A stretch of DNA of 64,000 nucleotides from Schumannella luteola (GCF_013408685.1 NZ_JACBZY010000001.1:1302001-1366000), one strand, 5' to 3'. Positions 8,600-15,912 are shown, counted from the first letter of the stretch. The notes: generated from the sequence alone by a model not told the origin. Program-made: numbers and translations.

Positions 8600-9001
8600 T
8601 CAGCCCTGCTTGGTGGTCTTCTCGACGCTCATCACGAGCACGACGCGGTCGGCGGAGTCGGCCGGCGCCGGGCTCTCCATGCCGTAGCGCTTCGACAGCT
8701 CGACGTAGAACGCGCCGGTCGGGTCGGGCTCCGCCGCGACCAGGCGCCCGCGCACCTCGAGGTAGCGGATCGGGTTCTCGGGGTCGACGACCGAGATCGC
8801 CATCGACGGGTTCTGCTGCAGGTTGCGGAACTTGCCGCGCTTCGTCGTGTGCGTGAAGCGGATGTGCTCCCCGTCGAAGAGGAACCACATCGGGTTGACC
8901 TGCACGCTGCCGTCGGGGCGCACGGTTCCGAGGTGCGCGTAGAGCGGCTGCTCGAGCAGGGAGCGGAAGTCGGCCGGGATCACGGAGTTCGCATCGGTCA
9001 C
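8600..9001 (-). CDS. PPOX class F420- or FMN-dependent oxidoreductase (pyridoxamine 5'-phosphate oxidase fold)
   Basis: This 133-residue split beta-barrel protein has the flavin/F420-binding family look: LYAHLGTVRPDGSVQVNPMW, then FTHTTKRGKFRNLQQNPSM, a typical K-R-N-L segment contacting the cofactor phosphate. Substrate is unknown; relatives reduce small electrophiles or biliverdin-like compounds. The GTG at 9001 is chosen since homologues start just before the VIPADFRSLL segment. A CAGCAT hexamer six bases upstream suggests a leaderless message. The longer frame to 9106 adds an Arg-rich tail unlike the family. Confidence 0.85.
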   Translation of the reverse strand: MTDANSVIPADFRSLLEQPLYAHLGTVRPDGSVQVNPMWFLFDGEHIRFTHTTKRGKFRNLQQNPSMAISVVDPENPIRYLEVRGRLVAAEPDPTGAFYVELSKRYGMESPAPADSADRVVLVMSVEKTTKQG

Positions 9002-9098
9002 GCGTCCATGCTGGCACGGCGCTCGCGCGCGTCGCCGGTGTCGACCGCCGTCCCCATCGGGCACGATGGACCTGAGGAATCTCCGACGAGAGGATGCC

Positions 9099-9716
9099 AT
9101 GTCCACGCCCGAGCCCGGCCAGCAGCCCCAGCGGCCCGCCGACCTCCCCGACTCCGCGCCCGTCGATCCCGCGTCGGCGAATCCCGCCCCCGCGGATCCC
9201 GCATCCCCGGCGGACGCGCCGGCGAACCCCTACGCCGCCGGCAATCCGTATGCCGCGGCACCCGGCGCTCCCGCACGCTCGGCGGCCGACAATCCCTACG
9301 CGGTCGTGCCGAACTCCGCTCCTCAGTACGAGGCCCCGCAGTCGGGCTGGGCGTCGGGCACCTCGACGTCGGCCACGATCAACTTCGGCGGCGGCACTCC
9401 CGGTGCCCGCGTCACGACCCGCTCGTACGGCGCGACCGAATCGTGGAAGATCATCGCGATAGTCGGCTTCGTCTTCGCCTTCATCTTCTCGATCGTCGGA
9501 CTCATCGTGAGCATCGTCGCCCGCCGGCAGGCGAAGAAGGCGGGGGCGGTGAGCAAGTTCGCGACCGCCGGCATCATCGTCTCGATCGTGCGCCTCGTGC
9601 TCGACATCGTCGCGGTCGTCCTGTTCGTCACGCTCTTCGCGGGCATCTTCCAGACCTGCGCCGACCTCGGACCGGGCGTGCACGACCACAACGGCGTCAC
9701 CTACACCTGCAGCTGA
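9099..9716 (+). CDS. DUF4190-like membrane protein with proline-rich N terminus
   Basis: This 205-residue protein begins with about 110 residues rich in Pro, Ala, Asn and Tyr, including repeats of the type NPYAA and DNPYA. Two hydrophobic helices follow, separated by the short basic turn ARRQAKKAGA, typical of DUF4190. The first helix is near residues 127-147 and the second near 160-185. Function is unknown; such proteins are small envelope proteins of actinobacteria. AGAGGA is placed just before the ATG at 9099. A short tail with a C-terminal Cys pair (TCADLG, TYTCS) may face outside. Confidence 0.72.
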   Translation: MSTPEPGQQPQRPADLPDSAPVDPASANPAPADPASPADAPANPYAAGNPYAAAPGAPARSAADNPYAVVPNSAPQYEAPQSGWASGTSTSATINFGGGTPGARVTTRSYGATESWKIIAIVGFVFAFIFSIVGLIVSIVARRQAKKAGAVSKFATAGIIVSIVRLVLDIVAVVLFVTLFAGIFQTCADLGPGVHDHNGVTYTCS

Positions 9717-9746
9717 CCCGGCGCCAGCAGATCCCCTGCTCAGGCG

Positions 9747-10616
9747 TCAGTCGGCCAGCAGCTCGCGCAGACTGAGCGGCGGGCGTCCGGTCACCCGCTC
9801 GACCGCATCCGTGACGCCGTCGAGCTCGCCCGCGGCGATCGCGGTGTAGGTCGACACCCACGCCTCCACCTGCCAGTCCGGGGCGCCGTAGCTCGCGCGC
9901 GAGGCGTAGGCCTCGTCGAGCGTCTCGTCGTGGAAGGTGATCGACCGCCCGGTCGACGCCGACAGGATGCCCGCCACCTCATCGAGCGTCAGCGACTCGG
10001 GCCCGGTCAGGTCGTAAGTCGCGCCGGCGTGGGCTGCGGGGTCGCGCAGGATCGCGGCCGCCGTGCGGGCGACATCCGCCTGAGCGACGGCGGCGACGCG
10101 CCCCGAGCCGGCCGGGCCGCGGATGACGCCGTCCTCGCCCGGCAGGTGCGCGAAGAAGTCGAGGTAGAAGTCGTCGCGCAGGAAGGTGTGCGACATCCCA
10201 CTCGCCCGGATGTGCCGCTCGGTCGCCGCGTGATCGCGCGCGAGTGTGAACACGGCGTCGTCGGCCGCCGCGAAGAACGACGTGTAGACGACGTGCTCGA
10301 CCCCGGCGGCGGCCGCCGCGTCGATCACGGCGTAGTGCTGCGCCAGCCGGTCGGCGTTCTCGGCGCCCGACACGAGGAAGAGCGTGCGCACCCCGTCCAG
10401 CGCCGCGCGGGTGCGCTCGTCGTCGGCGTACTCCGCTTCGACGACGACGGCGTCGGGCAGCTGCGGCGCGGCCTCGGGCCGGCGTGCGAGCAGTCGCAGA
10501 GGGATGCCGTCGCCCGCCAGCTCGCGGGCGACCAGTCCGCCGACGCGTCCGGTGGCGCCGGTCACCGCCAGCTCGGGGAGGGACGAGGTGGATGCGCTGC
10601 GCTCGCTCGGGCTCAC
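9747..10616 (-). CDS. NmrA-like / atypical SDR NAD(P)-binding protein
   Basis: This 289-residue Rossmann protein starts LAVTGATGRVGGLVARELA, the GxxGxxG nucleotide-binding motif of atypical short-chain dehydrogenases, followed by LRLLARRPE with the Arg that favours NADP. Later segments (VVYTSFFAA, HTFLRDDFYLDFF, YDLTGPESLTLDEVAGILS) match NmrA-like and quinone oxidoreductase 2 type proteins. The substrate is unknown. It lies 95 bp downstream of a small DeoR-type regulator on the same strand. CAGAGT lies exactly six bases before the GTG, suggesting its own leaderless promoter. Confidence 0.85.
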   Translation of the reverse strand: MSPSERSASTSSLPELAVTGATGRVGGLVARELAGDGIPLRLLARRPEAAPQLPDAVVVEAEYADDERTRAALDGVRTLFLVSGAENADRLAQHYAVIDAAAAAGVEHVVYTSFFAAADDAVFTLARDHAATERHIRASGMSHTFLRDDFYLDFFAHLPGEDGVIRGPAGSGRVAAVAQADVARTAAAILRDPAAHAGATYDLTGPESLTLDEVAGILSASTGRSITFHDETLDEAYASRASYGAPDWQVEAWVSTYTAIAAGELDGVTDAVERVTGRPPLSLRELLAD

Positions 10617-10711
10617 CCGTCCACTCTGCCGGTCGGCGGCCCCGGACGCTTGCCCGTTCGTGCACAGATCCCGGCATCGGGCACGGACCGCCCGTGCCCT
10701 CGCGCTCGATC

Positions 10712-11149
10712 TCAGCTCGCGGCGTCGGCGCCCTTCGCGCTCCCGCCGGCGGTCGCGTCGAAGAACGGCATCGCCACGAGGCCCTCGAAGCGCTTGCGCA
10801 GCGGCGTCGGCAGCGCGCGCTCGACCTTCGCCGTGGCGGAGTCGAGTCCGCGATCCTTCTCGGGCAGGATGCCGGCTCGCCGCCCCAGCGCGAGCGCCAG
10901 CATGACGGCGAGCGCCTCCTCGTCGGTGAGCATGAGCGGCGGCATCGCGAAGCCCTCGCCGATGCGGTAGCCGCCGTAGCGCCCGCGCACCGTCTCGACG
11001 GGCACGCCGAGCTCGCGCAGGTGCTCGGCGTAGCGGCGCACGGTGCGCTCATCCACCTCGAGCACGGCGGCGAGCTCGCCGACGGAGCGCTTGGGGGCCG
11101 ACTGCAGCAGCTCGAGCATGGTCAGAACGCGGGCGGTAGGGCGAGGCAT
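10712..11149 (-). CDS. Short DeoR/YafY-type helix-turn-helix regulator lacking the WYL domain
   Basis: This 145-residue protein carries an N-terminal winged HTH (PTARVLTMLELLQSAPKRSV, then ERTVRRYAEHLRELG) and the YGGYRIGEG segment typical of the N-terminal third of YafY/PafC proteins. Full-length relatives run to about 320 residues and end in a WYL ligand domain, which is absent here. The frame ends cleanly, and I see no WYL sequence in other frames downstream. It may control the NmrA-like gene that follows. CAGGCT lies seven bases before the ATG. Confidence 0.8.
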   Translation of the reverse strand: MPRPTARVLTMLELLQSAPKRSVGELAAVLEVDERTVRRYAEHLRELGVPVETVRGRYGGYRIGEGFAMPPLMLTDEEALAVMLALALGRRAGILPEKDRGLDSATAKVERALPTPLRKRFEGLVAMPFFDATAGGSAKGADAAS

Positions 11150-11240
11150 CGCCTCCAGCCTGGCACAGCTACCGGACGCGGTGTGTCCGCTTGGCCTCGC
11201 GCTGGCATCCGGTCCGCCGCATCCGGGCCGACCGTGGCGG

Positions 11241-12530
11241 TCAGGCCGCGTGCACCCAGCCGGTCTTGCGCACGATCATCGCCCGGCCGTACTGCGCCGC
11301 GGCGAGGTAGTGGCCCACGACGCCGCAGAGGAACAGCACGAAGCCGCTGCCGATGATCGCGGCGCCGATCGCCGCGACGCCCGAGGAGACGAGGGCGGTG
11401 CCGAGCAGCACGGCCAGCAGCCCGACGAAGAGCAGCGCCGTGCGGATCTTGCCCGTCCACGTCACCGGCAGGTTCGGGTCGCCGTCGAACACGGTCACGC
11501 TGAGGATGCCGAGGGTCAGGTCGGGCACCACGAGCAGCACGACCGCGGCCCAGGGGATGAGCCCGCCGGCCGCGAGCGACATCACGACGGCGAAGGTGGT
11601 GAAGCGGTCGGCGAGCGGATCGAGCCACTTGCCGAGCTCGGAGACCGTTCCGGTGCGGCGGGCGAGCCAGCCGTCGACCCAGTCGGTGCTGAACACGATC
11701 GCGATGAGCACGATCGCGGCCCAGTACTGCTCGACGATGATCAGCACCAGGAACACGGGCAGCAGCAGCAGACGCACGAGCGAGATGAGGTTCGGCCAGG
11801 TGCGCCACTCGTCCTGCTTGAACAGGCGGGTGAACAGCGGCACGCGCGGAACGTCGGCCTCGACCGGCGCGCTCGCCCGCGCGGTCGCGCTGGCGACGGC
11901 GTCGATCACGGTCGCGGCGGTCGCGTGGGTGCGGCGCACGGCGCGCACGAGCAGTGCGATCACGACGGCTGCGGCGATGCCGGCCAGCACGAGCAGCCCG
12001 CCGTCGCCGAGCGCGTCGCGCACCGCATCCAGCGAGGCCCGCAGCAGGAAGCCCGCGCCGACGTAGACGAGCGCCCAGGTCGCGGCGCCGAGCAGCGAGG
12101 CGACGAGGAAGGTCGAGTAGCGCACCTTCGCGACGCCGGCCGCGAGCGGAGTGAGGGTGCGAACGATCGGCACGAGTCGAGTCAGGTAGATCGCGAGACC
12201 GCCGCGGCGCTCGAGCGTGACGAGGGCGCGATCCCAGTTGCGCAGCCCCAGTCGGCGCACGAGCGGACGATCGCGCAGCGCCGTGCCGGTGCGCCGCCCG
12301 AGCAGATAGCCGAGGTGGTCGCCCGCGCAGGCGCCGATCGTGACCGCGACGAACATGATGATCGCCGGGATCACGCCGGTGATCGCGGCCGAGAGCAGCA
12401 GGATGACGCCCTCGCCCGGCAGGTGGAAGCCGAGCCCGAGGCCGTTGTCGAGAAACGCGAAGAGGGCACCGAGCCCCCAGGTGAGCGGGTCGGGCAGCGT
12501 CGGCGTCGCGACGGCTGCGGGAAGGCTCAC
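11241..12530 (-). CDS. DedA (VTT) membrane protein fused to a CDP-alcohol phosphatidyltransferase
   Basis: A 429-residue fusion. Residues 1-205 are DedA/SNARE-associated: FHLPGEGVILLLSA, GACAGDHLGYLLGRRTG, then YLTRLVPIVRTLTPLAAG with the conserved Arg residues, proposed to move lipid headgroups or undecaprenyl phosphate across membranes. Residues 245-425 form a CDP-alcohol phosphatidyltransferase with the full motif D-x2-D-G-x2-A-R-x8-G-x3-D-x3-D beginning at DWVDGWLARR. This enzyme class makes phosphatidylglycerol phosphate, phosphatidylinositol or cardiolipin. Both halves look intact. The GTG start has TACTCT six bases upstream. Confidence 0.9.
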   Translation of the reverse strand: MSLPAAVATPTLPDPLTWGLGALFAFLDNGLGLGFHLPGEGVILLLSAAITGVIPAIIMFVAVTIGACAGDHLGYLLGRRTGTALRDRPLVRRLGLRNWDRALVTLERRGGLAIYLTRLVPIVRTLTPLAAGVAKVRYSTFLVASLLGAATWALVYVGAGFLLRASLDAVRDALGDGGLLVLAGIAAAVVIALLVRAVRRTHATAATVIDAVASATARASAPVEADVPRVPLFTRLFKQDEWRTWPNLISLVRLLLLPVFLVLIIVEQYWAAIVLIAIVFSTDWVDGWLARRTGTVSELGKWLDPLADRFTTFAVVMSLAAGGLIPWAAVVLLVVPDLTLGILSVTVFDGDPNLPVTWTGKIRTALLFVGLLAVLLGTALVSSGVAAIGAAIIGSGFVLFLCGVVGHYLAAAQYGRAMIVRKTGWVHAA

Positions 12531-12653
12531 GCCTCAAGAGTAGAGCGCGCCGCCGACGGCGCGGCCCGGGCGGGATCGGCTGCGCCCCTGCAGCGCGCCC
12601 CGCCCGAACCTGCGCAACCCCGGTGCAGCTCGTCGCGGGCGCCGCTGCGCGGC

Positions 12654-12659
12654 TATTCT
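12654..12659 (+). promoter_or_regulatory. -10 element of the SMR pair
   Basis: TATTCT is the best -10 hexamer upstream of the guanidine-III riboswitch; transcription would start near 12666 and include the whole aptamer. No clear -35 is visible. Confidence 0.45.
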
Positions 12660-12684
12660 CGACCGCAGAGGCCGTCACCCGGCC

Positions 12685-12727
12685 TGCGGACGAGGGAGCA
12701 GTACCCGCACCACGACAAGACTGACTC
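12685..12727 (+). promoter_or_regulatory. Guanidine-III (ykkC-III) riboswitch
   Basis: The sequence carries the ykkC-III signatures in order: GCGG-ACGAGG (12686-12695), GTACCCGC (12701-12708) and GACAAGA (12714-12720). GCGG pairs with CCGC to form P1. GAGCAG (12696-12701) pairs with CTGACTC (12721-12727) with one bulged A, forming the pseudoknot helix. The pseudoknot ends directly against the Shine-Dalgarno GGAAGG (12728-12733), so guanidinium binding could gate translation. An SMR gene follows, as expected for this class. Confidence 0.87.
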
Positions 12728-12739
12728 GGAAGGTCTGTC

Positions 12740-13054
12740 GTGTTCTGGCTCCTCCTCATCGCCTCCGGCGTGCTCGAAGCCGTCTGGGCTTCGGCGCTCG
12801 CCGCCTCGAAGGGATTCCGTCGCCGCGTGCCGACGGTCGTCTTCGCCGTCGCGCTCGTCGCATCCATGGCGGGTCTCGCGATCGCGATGACCGCCCTCCC
12901 GGTCGGCACCGCCTACGCCGTCTGGGTCGGCATCGGCGCGACGCTCACGGTCGTGTGGGCGCTCATCCGCCGCACCGAGCGCGCCTCGGTCGCGCGCATC
13001 CTGCTGCTCCTTCTCCTCGTGGCCTCGGTCGCGGGCCTCAAGGCGGTGAGCTAG
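12740..13054 (+). CDS. SMR family transporter, subunit 1 (guanidinium exporter candidate)
   Basis: This 104-residue small multidrug resistance protein has four membrane helices. The key Glu is in helix 1 (SGVLEAVWASALAAS), and the loop and helix 2-4 motifs GTAYAVWVGIGA are present. The LEAVWA and GTAYAVWVGIG wording is that of SugE/Gdx proteins that export guanidinium by proton antiport. A GTG start lies seven bases after GGAAGG and behind a guanidine-III riboswitch, which strongly supports this role. It is directly followed, with no gap, by a second SMR gene, so the working unit is probably an antiparallel heterodimer. Confidence 0.92.
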   Translation: MFWLLLIASGVLEAVWASALAASKGFRRRVPTVVFAVALVASMAGLAIAMTALPVGTAYAVWVGIGATLTVVWALIRRTERASVARILLLLLLVASVAGLKAVS

Positions 13055-13477
13055 ATGTCCGGCGCCGCACGCGCGTGGATCGCGCTCGTCGTCTCGGGTG
13101 TGCTCGAGGCCGTCTGGGCGACGGCGCTCGGCCGCTCGCACGGCTTCACCGAGCCGCTGCCGACCGTCGTCTTCGTGGTCGCGCTCGCGCTGAGCATGGC
13201 GGGGCTGGGACGGGCGGCGAAGTGCATCCCGATCGGCACCGCCTACGCGGTCTGGGTCGGCATCGGCGCGGCGCTGACCGTGGGCTTCGCGCTCGTGACC
13301 GGCACAGAGGAGTTCTCGCCGCTCAAGGCGGTGTTCCTGGCCGGGATCGTGCTCGCCGTCGTCGGGCTGAAGCTGCTGCCGGCTAGCTCGCCGCGCCGGT
13401 CTCCTCGACCTCGGAGGCGAGCCCGAGCAGATGTCCGGCGCGCGCGAGGCGCTGCAGCCGATCGGCGAGGTGACTGA
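13055..13477 (+). CDS. SMR family transporter, subunit 2, with odd C-terminal tail
   Basis: The second SMR subunit starts at the base after the stop of the first. The Glu appears in SGVLEAVWATALGRS and the SugE/Gdx signature in CIPIGTAYAVWVGIGAAL. The SMR core should end near residue 110 (VVGLKLLPAS), but the frame continues for about 30 residues of Arg/Pro-rich sequence to a stop at 13477. That overlaps the 3' end of the opposite-strand gene by 95 bases. A TAG appears immediately at 13384-13386 in another frame, so the tail may come from a lost stop or frameshift, or from a sequencing error. Confidence 0.85.
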   Translation: MSGAARAWIALVVSGVLEAVWATALGRSHGFTEPLPTVVFVVALALSMAGLGRAAKCIPIGTAYAVWVGIGAALTVGFALVTGTEEFSPLKAVFLAGIVLAVVGLKLLPASSPRRSPRPRRRARADVRRARGAAADRRGD

Positions 13478-13751
13478 TGTTCTCGGCCGTCATCGAGATG
13501 CGCGAGCCGTCGCGCGACTGCACCGTGAGCGCCTCGCCGGCGAAGCTCGCATCCACGGCCGCCTCGACCACGCGATCCGCGTCGGCCTGACCCTGCAGGG
13601 CGCTGATGCGCCACTTCTCGGCCGCATCGGGGGCGACGTCGTCGGCGAAACGGCCGCGCAGAACGCGGCGCACGGCGGCGGAGGCGATCGTCAGCTCGCC
13701 GATGGAGCGCAGGATCACGACGGGCGGGCCGTCGTCATGCAGAACGGACAT
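13383..13751 (-). CDS. Hypothetical protein, 122 residues
   Basis: I do not recognise this family. The protein is soluble, begins MSVLHDDGPPVVILRSIGEL and has a mix of charged helices (AAVRRVLRGRFADDVAPDAA) and a short beta-rich middle (GEALTVQSRDGSRISMT), then a leucine-rich helix near the C terminus. The ATG at 13751 has an excellent GGGGAGA ribosome site; the frame is open further upstream to 14006 but with Arg/Pro-rich noise. It converges on, and overlaps, the SMR tail. Start choice is firm; function is unknown. Confidence 0.65.
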   Translation of the reverse strand: MSVLHDDGPPVVILRSIGELTIASAAVRRVLRGRFADDVAPDAAEKWRISALQGQADADRVVEAAVDASFAGEALTVQSRDGSRISMTAENISHLADRLQRLARAGHLLGLASEVEETGAAS

Positions 13752-13920
13752 GCTCTCCCCGGGGTGGTCGGCGGGCGATGCGAGGGCGGTGCAGTGGCGC
13801 CACTCTAGCGATCCTCGGTTGCGCGGGGCCATGCCCTTGACGCGACGCGTTCGCGGCGGATATCGCGGCCGGCCGGCCGGCCAGCCAGCCGACCGGTCGT
13901 CGCGGAGCGGGAGGAGCGGA

Positions 13921-14541
13921 TCAGCCGTCGCTGGGCGACCCGCTCGGCGCGCGATAGAGATCGCCGGTGCCGGCATCCAGCTTGACCTCGTGCTTCGTCG
14001 CGCCATCGACGAGCTCGACCTGCCAGATCACCGTGCCGTCCTCGTCGTCGAGCTTCACCTCGGTGATGACGCCCTTCGACTGCACCGCGGCGGCCTTGGC
14101 GGCGTCGGAGAAGTCGATCTTGGCCCACTGCAGGTAGTGCACGTTCTCGGCCGCGTCGTCGGCGTCGGTCGCCTTCGGGCTCGGGCTGCCGATGATCGAG
14201 GCGTCCTTCGCGCTGACCTTCACCTCGGTCTCGCTGCCGTCGTCGGCGGCGATCACGACCTCCCAGGCGGCGCCGTCGTCATCCTTCTCGATCGAGATCA
14301 CGGTGCCCGACCCGACCTGATCGAGCGCCGTCTCGGCAGCCGAGCCGAGGTCGCCGCCGGGATCGCCGACCGCCGAGGAGCTCGACGGATCCGAGGTGGC
14401 GGTGGCGGCGGTGCAGCCCGCGAGCAGACCGGCGGCGAGCGGCAGGGCCAGCAGAGCGGGCAGCACTCGGGTCGCGGAGCGGGAGGCGGATGCGGTGGAT
14501 GCGGCGGTGAAGCGGGGCACGGGTCTCCTCGGGGGTTCCAT
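13921..14541 (-). CDS. PepSY-domain lipoprotein
   Basis: This 206-residue secreted lipoprotein has a basic N terminus, a hydrophobic run (LPALLALPLAAGLLAGC) and a lipobox Cys. Two PepSY-like repeats follow: AAETALDQVGSGTVISIEKD with WEVVIAADDGSETEVKVSA, and a second near the end with GVITEVKLDDEDG and IWQVELVDGATKHEVKLDAGTG. PepSY proteins are thought to inhibit or chaperone exported proteases. The ATG at 14541 is chosen over the GTG at 14571 because AGAGGAG lies upstream of it. No operon partner is evident; the SGN-repeat gene lies upstream on the same strand beyond hairpins. Confidence 0.85.
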   Translation of the reverse strand: MEPPRRPVPRFTAASTASASRSATRVLPALLALPLAAGLLAGCTAATATSDPSSSSAVGDPGGDLGSAAETALDQVGSGTVISIEKDDDGAAWEVVIAADDGSETEVKVSAKDASIIGSPSPKATDADDAAENVHYLQWAKIDFSDAAKAAAVQSKGVITEVKLDDEDGTVIWQVELVDGATKHEVKLDAGTGDLYRAPSGSPSDG

Positions 14542-14633
14542 CCACTCTGCACTCCTCTCTTGGGAGTCCACCCGGATGCGCCGCGAGAGCCGCTCCGCGG
14601 GAGATGTCGTCGGCGCGGGGAGCGCGGGCGCGA

Positions 14634-14701
14634 CGAAGGGGCCGCCCGCTGGACGCGGGCGACCCCTTCGGTGTCTCTTCTGATCGGCCCTCAGGCCGAT
14701 C
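14634..14701 (-). terminator. Two stacked hairpins after the SGN-repeat gene
   Basis: Stem 14634-14641/14663-14670 with inner stem 14644-14649/14655-14660 forms one strong hairpin. Stem 14682-14689/14694-14701 with loop CTCA forms another. Both lie just downstream of the leftward gene ending at 14728 and are likely transcript ends. There is no clear U-run. Confidence 0.68.
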
Positions 14702-14727
14702 GGTGTCGGCTGGTCAGCCGAACCGGA

Positions 14728-15339
14728 TCAGCGGCCGAGCAGACCACCGAGCGCGGCGTCGACGGTGTCGCCGACCTCAGCGCCGATGCCCGAGGTCGCG
14801 TCGGTGACGACGTCGCCGACCGAGGTGCTCGGGTTGCCGGCGTTGGTCTCGTTGCCCGAGACGTTGCCGGTCGTGTTGCCGTTGGCGGCGCTGTTGCCGT
14901 TGGCCGAGCCGTTGCCCGCGCTCACGTCGTTGCCCGACGCGACCGGAACCTCGTTGCCCGAGGCGATCGGCGCGGTGGTGTTCGTCTCGTTGCCCGAGGC
15001 GATCGGGGCGGTCGTGGTGTTGCCCGAGGCGATCGGGTTGCCCGAGGCGACGTCGCCGAGGTTGATCGACGGCGCGAGCGTCACCGGCACCGAGGTGTCG
15101 GGCTGCACCGGCGTGCTGTTGCCGCTGATGATCTCGCGCAGGCGGTTGCCGTCGAGCAGCGACGAGGTGCTGTCGGTGTCGGTCGAGCGCGTCGAGTCAC
15201 TGGTGACCGACGAGGAGTCGTGCGAGTCAGTCGTGTGGGAGTCGGCTGCCATGGCGGGAGCCGAGAAGCCGATGGCGAGGGCGCCGGCGGCGGCGGTTCC
15301 GAGGATTCCGAAAGCGGTCTTCTTGACGGTGGTGTTCAC
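14728..15339 (-). CDS. Secreted Asn/Ser/Gly-repeat protein
   Basis: This 203-residue exported protein has an N-terminal signal peptide (TTVKKTAFGILGTAAAGALA, cleavage after APAMA). A Ser/Asp/Thr/His-rich stretch follows, then a low-complexity core with repeated ASGN, IASGN, NGN and SGNET units between residues 90 and 170. The last 30 residues (VGDVVTDATSGIGAEVGDTV) are helical and Asn-free. There is no anchor, cysteine or catalytic motif. The GTG at 15339 is supported by AAAGGA upstream. I do not recognise a family. Such Asn-rich repeats are rare in GC-rich genomes because Asn costs A-rich codons. Confidence 0.78.
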   Translation of the reverse strand: MNTTVKKTAFGILGTAAAGALAIGFSAPAMAADSHTTDSHDSSSVTSDSTRSTDTDSTSSLLDGNRLREIISGNSTPVQPDTSVPVTLAPSINLGDVASGNPIASGNTTTAPIASGNETNTTAPIASGNEVPVASGNDVSAGNGSANGNSAANGNTTGNVSGNETNAGNPSTSVGDVVTDATSGIGAEVGDTVDAALGGLLGR

Positions 15340-15738
15340 GATGAAGTGGTTCCTTTTCCGTTCGGGTCGCGGTGCAACTCCCAGGTGGCACCGGCGCCGA
15401 TCGAGTCGTTCCCGATCGACGTGGTGTGGTTCCCCGCCCTGCCGGATCGGGTTTGGTCGGATTCCCCTCGAACGGGGGTCACGGGGTCCGACCCGGTGGA
15501 TGCGCGCCCCGTCTTTCCGGGGCCGTGGGCGAAGCCTGGCAGTCCCCTGGCAGCGCTCGAACTCGTCCGATCCGGACCCGTCCGAGGAGGTGGACGTCCG
15601 GCCCGGATCGATCGCCGCCGGCGACGCGGACACGGCGACACGCCGCGCGCGCATCCCCTCTTCGGGGCGTCGGATGTCGGTGGTCGCCCGTAATCTGGGC
15701 GTACGGCCTGCGACACGCCGAACCACAACATGTAGGGG
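15340..15738. other. Long intergenic leader between the SGN-repeat gene and the peptide gene
   Basis: About 400 bases without a believable gene. Read leftward, the segment 15365-15500 is rich in short complementary G and C runs, with GAATCCG and GGGGAACCAC words, and could form a structured 5' leader for the SGN-repeat gene. I could not fit it to a known riboswitch. No promoter for that gene is obvious. Confidence 0.4.
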
Positions 15739-15769
15739 AATGACACACCTGTCATTAGCGCTATATAGT
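15739..15769 (+). promoter_or_regulatory. Promoter with palindromic operator for the 25-residue peptide gene
   Basis: ATGACA (15740-15745), 18 bases, then TATAGT (15764-15769) is one of the best promoters in the window. A perfect inverted repeat, AATGACA-CACC-TGTCATT (15739-15756), covers the -35 and spacer, so a dimeric regulator probably blocks it. Confidence 0.75.
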
Positions 15770-15834
15770 GGTGATCCCGCGGCGCCGACAGGTTCTGCGG
15801 CTCAGACATCCACCAACGCGAAGGGGGTCCCGAT

Positions 15835-15912
15835 ATGGACAACGACAGCATCGACGGCTACGACATCCCGGTCGACCCGATGGACCTGCTGCAGTGCGAC
15901 AGCTGCCAGTGA
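15835..15912 (+). CDS. 25-residue peptide ending LLQCDSCQ
   Basis: A short ATG frame that begins MDNDSIDGYD, continues IPVDPMD and ends LLQCDSCQ. A GGGGG ribosome site lies nine bases upstream (15821-15826). It has its own promoter with an operator and a TTCG-capped terminator 42 bases after the stop, so it is a complete transcription unit. The peptide is acidic, with a C-terminal CxxC. It could be a ribosomally made peptide precursor, a metal-binding or redox peptide, or a leader peptide. No maturation enzyme lies next to it. I do not recognise the family. Function is unknown. Confidence 0.62.
   Translation: MDNDSIDGYDIPVDPMDLLQCDSCQ

Noticed and set aside
14571-14571. GTG start at 14571 for the PepSY lipoprotein
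   Set aside because: The ATG at 14541 has AGAGGAG upstream and gives a normal signal peptide; the longer form adds ten residues without support.
15340-15720. A c-di-AMP (ydaO) riboswitch ahead of the SGN-repeat gene
   Set aside because: GAATCCG and GGGGAACCAC words are present on the minus strand, but the essential GGGGUGAAUC segment and the closing pairs could not be found. Only a covariance search would settle it.
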